In this document: positions 62,401 through 64,000 of the stretch, in pieces
Layout: every line of letters begins with the position of its first letter
Position numbering within the stretch: the stretch's first letter is position 1
Assembly (NCBI RefSeq): GCF_002234615.1
Contig: NZ_NMQW01000017.1
Coordinates: 310,001-374,000, forward strand
Reading direction: 5' to 3'
Source of the DNA: Paenibacillus rigui
GTDB taxonomy: Bacteria > Bacillota > Bacilli > Paenibacillales > NBRC-103111
DNA: 64,000 nt
Position numbers and translations under genes: made by a program
Notes under the pieces: generated by a model
The model's input: the letters and a program-made list of their open reading frames with translations, nothing else
What the model was told of the DNA's origin: nothing
The model's database searches: none

Positions 62401-63518
62401 AATCCCTTCGATTGTTTACCTTCCTGATAGCGACGGCCGAATTCTATGACCAGTTCCACCAGGGCCGACATCAGAGGGGCAAGCACGCTTAATTCTTCAG
62501 CATATTGCTCGGTCGTCCGTTCAAACAGCTCCTCCTTGAGACCGAAAAGCTGCTCCTTCGCTTTATTCCTAAGCTCCTTCACTTGCTCCTGAAGCTCTTT
62601 ATCATATTGGTCTCCCTTACACGGCTTCAGCTTGCCGAATCCCGCCCCTTGAAAAGAATCGTAAAGATGGGTCCATGAATAGCCGGCCACCTGCTGAAGA
62701 TAGGCGACGGTATCCAAATCCTCTCGCAGATTATGCAAATAAGGAGCAGGCCCGCCGGGTGATTCGGCAAGCTGCACCGCTTCTTTTAATGTCGTAGCGA
62801 TCCCTTCCAGCTCCAGCTGAACAGACATGAGCAGACTAGGAATCCAAGGATTATCAGATTCGGAAGCACCATCACCGGTCATTCCCCGGTTGAACATAGC
62901 AGCCATTTCCCTCAACCAGCGGGCCGGGTCGGGATGACTCCGCGACTCATCGTAAAGGCGCTGAACGAGGCGGTAAAGGGCATCGTCGCTCTTTTCCCCG
63001 CCAAACCATTCGACCAAATGCCAAAAGTCGCTTTGTTCCGTCGCAGCCCCATACTGCTCCTCAAATAGCTCTTCGATCAAATCTTGACGCATCAGCTCGC
63101 TTTCCGTTTCATTCGCGATTCGGAAGCAGGGGTCCAAGCCTATTCGTTGGTAATGCGTTTGGATAACCTCGAGGCAAAAGGAGTGCAGTGTTGTAATCGA
63201 AGCTCTGGCTATAAGAGCCAGCTGCCTTCGAATATGATCCGAGGCCGGATTGCGCTCCAGAGCCTTTTCCAGAGCCTCACTGATCCTGTGACGCATTTCT
63301 GCGGCTGCCGCCTTCGTAAAGGTCGCAACTAAGAGGCGGTCCACATCCACCGGAGACTGCTCATCGGATATTTTACGTATAATGCGTTCAACGAGCACTG
63401 CCGTTTTACCGGAGCCCGCTGCCGCAGCAACCAGCATATCATGGCCATGAATCGCTATGGCGTCCCATTGATCATCCGTCCAGGTGCTTCCCTCCGGCTT
63501 TTGGATTTTGTCGATCAT
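59469..63518 (-). CDS. addA: Helicase-nuclease subunit AddA
   Basis: 1349 aa, longer than the 1232 of B. subtilis. UvrD-type helicase motifs: WTDDQWDAIAIHGHDMLVAAAAGSGKTAVLVERI (Q motif and Walker A), LLDEYQDTNRVQEAI, VGDVKQSIYRFRLAEPGLF, and late SIHKSKGLEFPVVFVAGM. The C-terminal RecB-type nuclease has GVIDCLFEEG and LVLLDYKTDH with catalytic Asp and Lys. With AddB it resects double-strand breaks up to Chi. A Glu/Asp/Ala-rich insertion near residue 550 accounts for part of the extra length. Its ATG overlaps the addB stop (ATGA). Confidence 0.96.
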   Translation of the reverse strand: MIDKIQKPEGSTWTDDQWDAIAIHGHDMLVAAAAGSGKTAVLVERIIRKISDEQSPVDVDRLLVATFTKAAAAEMRHRISEALEKALERNPASDHIRRQLALIARASITTLHSFCLEVIQTHYQRIGLDPCFRIANETESELMRQDLIEELFEEQYGAATEQSDFWHLVEWFGGEKSDDALYRLVQRLYDESRSHPDPARWLREMAAMFNRGMTGDGASESDNPWIPSLLMSVQLELEGIATTLKEAVQLAESPGGPAPYLHNLREDLDTVAYLQQVAGYSWTHLYDSFQGAGFGKLKPCKGDQYDKELQEQVKELRNKAKEQLFGLKEELFERTTEQYAEELSVLAPLMSALVELVIEFGRRYQEGKQSKGLVDFGDLEHFCLRILSEGTADDSEELQPSTAALQYRDRFVEVLLDEYQDTNRVQEAIVALISREAPGNRFMVGDVKQSIYRFRLAEPGLFLEKYKSYSNDGTVPGQKIDLAKNFRSRRSVVDGVNFIFKQIMGETVGEIAYDARAELVYGAVYYPDWQEMTNGSPAAELLLVDRSDVEQGDEESVEAAEASGADDAAVQGTDADSVNEAKELETAQLEARMIAQQIRELLGDGGKPAFQVLDKSSGGLRSITFRDVVILLRATQQWSPVIIEELKQQGIPAYAELNSGYFSATEVEVLLSLLQIIDNPYQDIPLAAVLRSPIVQLSEEQLAQIRIAGKHRAFYDAVRFYGKGMESDNSDGMESMNAALSVVDAGWKEAAAGDALLQNDFTSSVQGSSVNHDMDGADTGSLIQDAYAKLSRFLRKLQAWREEARQGSLSDLIWAIYRETGYYDFVGGLPGGQQRQANLRALYDRAKQYEATSFRGLFRFLRFVERMKDGGGDLGTARALGEQEDVVRIMSIHKSKGLEFPVVFVAGMAKKFNQRDLTDAFMVHKDLGFGPKYMDTQARISYPTLPWLAIRRKMRMEMLAEEMRVLYVALTRAREKLYLLATVKGTDKLLRKWSRYLEHNEELLPDDAVAQARSYLDWIGPALMRHPDGAALREYAGVPNRIPAVWSDDPSRWQIHLLRQERFAGWAEAAGTSEVSGERKQSVLRLEPVEDRGDLLDSQVWSRLAWQYGYGTASTLLSKTSVTELKRLSEHHRLMDLVSDEPEAVMLSTGYGQGASSYRPAIVRRPRFLEQTKLNAAERGTVFHAVMQHIAMDKAPTLAEVHETLARMVRKELLTQAQSEVVDADVIVTFFHSELGRRLLQASRIHREVPFSYGLPAREVYAGTDEATSEETILLQGVIDCLFEEGQGLVLLDYKTDHVKSSTPAALQAIRDRYQLQLDLYARAVEKIWRRPVTGKFIFLFDGAHIMEL

Positions 63519-64000
63519 TCCTGTGTCCCCCCGTCTCTACCATCCACTCTGCTCTGCTGCTGTACTTCCTCCCCTGATTCCTCTTCCCCCATGTCAACAA
63601 ATGATTGAACAGGGTCCAGTGCCGCCTTCACCGATCTGGCAGGACGGAAAGGAACCAGCTTCGGCTTCTCCGCATGGGAGCCATTCAGCTTAAGCTGCTC
63701 GCTCATCAATTCGAGCGCCCGCTCCTTTCCGATAGGTTTCAATACGTTCGGACGGTTGGCCTCGAATTGATTGTCGAACTGGCAGACAGGCTTAAAGGAA
63801 CAAAACGTACACGGCATCTCCTGTCCCATGCGATAAGGCTCAATGCTGATTTCACCGCCGGTCATCGATTCCCCGATGCCTTTAATCGTTCCCCGTACAT
63901 AATCGCGAAGCACATTCCACTGCGTATCATCGGCTACGGAGGAAGATTTATAAAAGCTGCCGTCATTTTTCAATGCTACGGGGATCAGTTGCGAGTGACC
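63515..64000 (-). CDS. addB: AddB (C-terminal part, cut by window edge)
   Basis: 161 codons before the stop are visible and the frame stays open to the edge, so the N-terminus lies beyond 64000. The readable end begins GHSQLIPVALKNDGSFYKSS and includes three cysteines of the iron-sulfur cluster in PCTFCSFKPVCQF; the fourth is expected in the missing part. A Glu/Gln-rich tail follows. AddB holds the second nuclease domain and Chi recognition. Coupled to addA by the ATGA overlap. Confidence 0.93.
   Translation of the reverse strand, partial: GHSQLIPVALKNDGSFYKSSSVADDTQWNVLRDYVRGTIKGIGESMTGGEISIEPYRMGQEMPCTFCSFKPVCQFDNQFEANRPNVLKPIGKERALELMSEQLKLNGSHAEKPKLVPFRPARSVKAALDPVQSFVDMGEEESGEEVQQQSRVDGRDGGTQE

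Noticed and set aside
63519-63973. Complete small gene starting at 63973
   Set aside because: The frame is open to the window edge and reads as AddB further upstream, so it is the end of addB and not a separate gene.
1-64000. CRISPR arrays, transposases, prophage genes, tRNA or rRNA genes
   Set aside because: No regularly spaced repeats, no integrase or transposase frames and no tRNA or rRNA sequence were recognised on either strand.

Overview
The window reads as a chromosomal segment of a Paenibacillus-like member of the Bacillales (Paenibacillaceae). Three things point there: gene order matching the Bacillus yqe/yqf, ylb and yla neighbourhoods; several small sporulation or conserved families (YqfC, YqfD, YhcN/YlaJ, RsfA, YpuI, DUF2626, DUF1540, YqzL); and a secreted GH26 protein carrying a copper-amine-oxidase-type stalk domain. 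Most genes lie on the minus strand. No tRNA, CRISPR array, insertion sequence, phage gene or origin was seen.

Layout. 1-4.4 kb: the end of a DUF4349 lipoprotein, adenosylhomocysteinase and bacillithiol synthase BshC. 4.5-10.4 kb: an oligopeptide ABC importer in the order oppA-B-C-D-F, with its own promoter and an internal terminator after oppA. 10.6-15 kb: asparaginase, a small XRE regulator, a ComFB protein, a DUF3397 protein, PanE and RsfA (the ylb neighbourhood). 15-19.5 kb: DUF2626, a MidA-type methyltransferase and three exported or unknown proteins on the plus strand. 19.5-26 kb: the yla neighbourhood (PIN-PhoH ATPase, YlaJ, YlaH, TypA) and a TerC protein. 26-32 kb: thiI, cysteine desulfurase, CwlQ-like lytic transglycosylase, small proteins, a GH15-like hydrolase and YpuI. 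32-34 kb: a subtilisin-family protease and rnpB. 34.5-54.6 kb: a long housekeeping block transcribed leftward: rpsU-yqeY, nfeD-floA, yqfC-yqfD-phoH-pgpH-ybeY-dgkA-cdd-era-yqzL-recO, ppsR-yqxD-dnaG-rpoD, a membrane protein, trmK and nif3. 54.6-57.2 kb: a HIT protein and a plus-strand TetR-flavoprotein fusion. 57.2-64 kb: the GH26 protein and the addB-addA recombination genes, with addB cut by the window edge.

The most unusual points are: a single reading frame joining a TetR repressor to a flavin amine-oxidase-type enzyme, which still keeps a perfect internal ribosome binding site and ATG at the junction and sits behind a palindrome overlapping the -35 box; a small palindromic element found immediately before the ribosome binding sites of two unrelated genes (oppD and yqfC), with a related hairpin upstream of oppB; an RNase P RNA that reads as class A rather than the class B known from Bacillus subtilis; and absence of glyQS and ccpN from the usual recO-ppsR interval. 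Starts were chosen by ribosome binding site, so several genes are shorter than their longest open frame. Family names come from motif recognition, not database searches.
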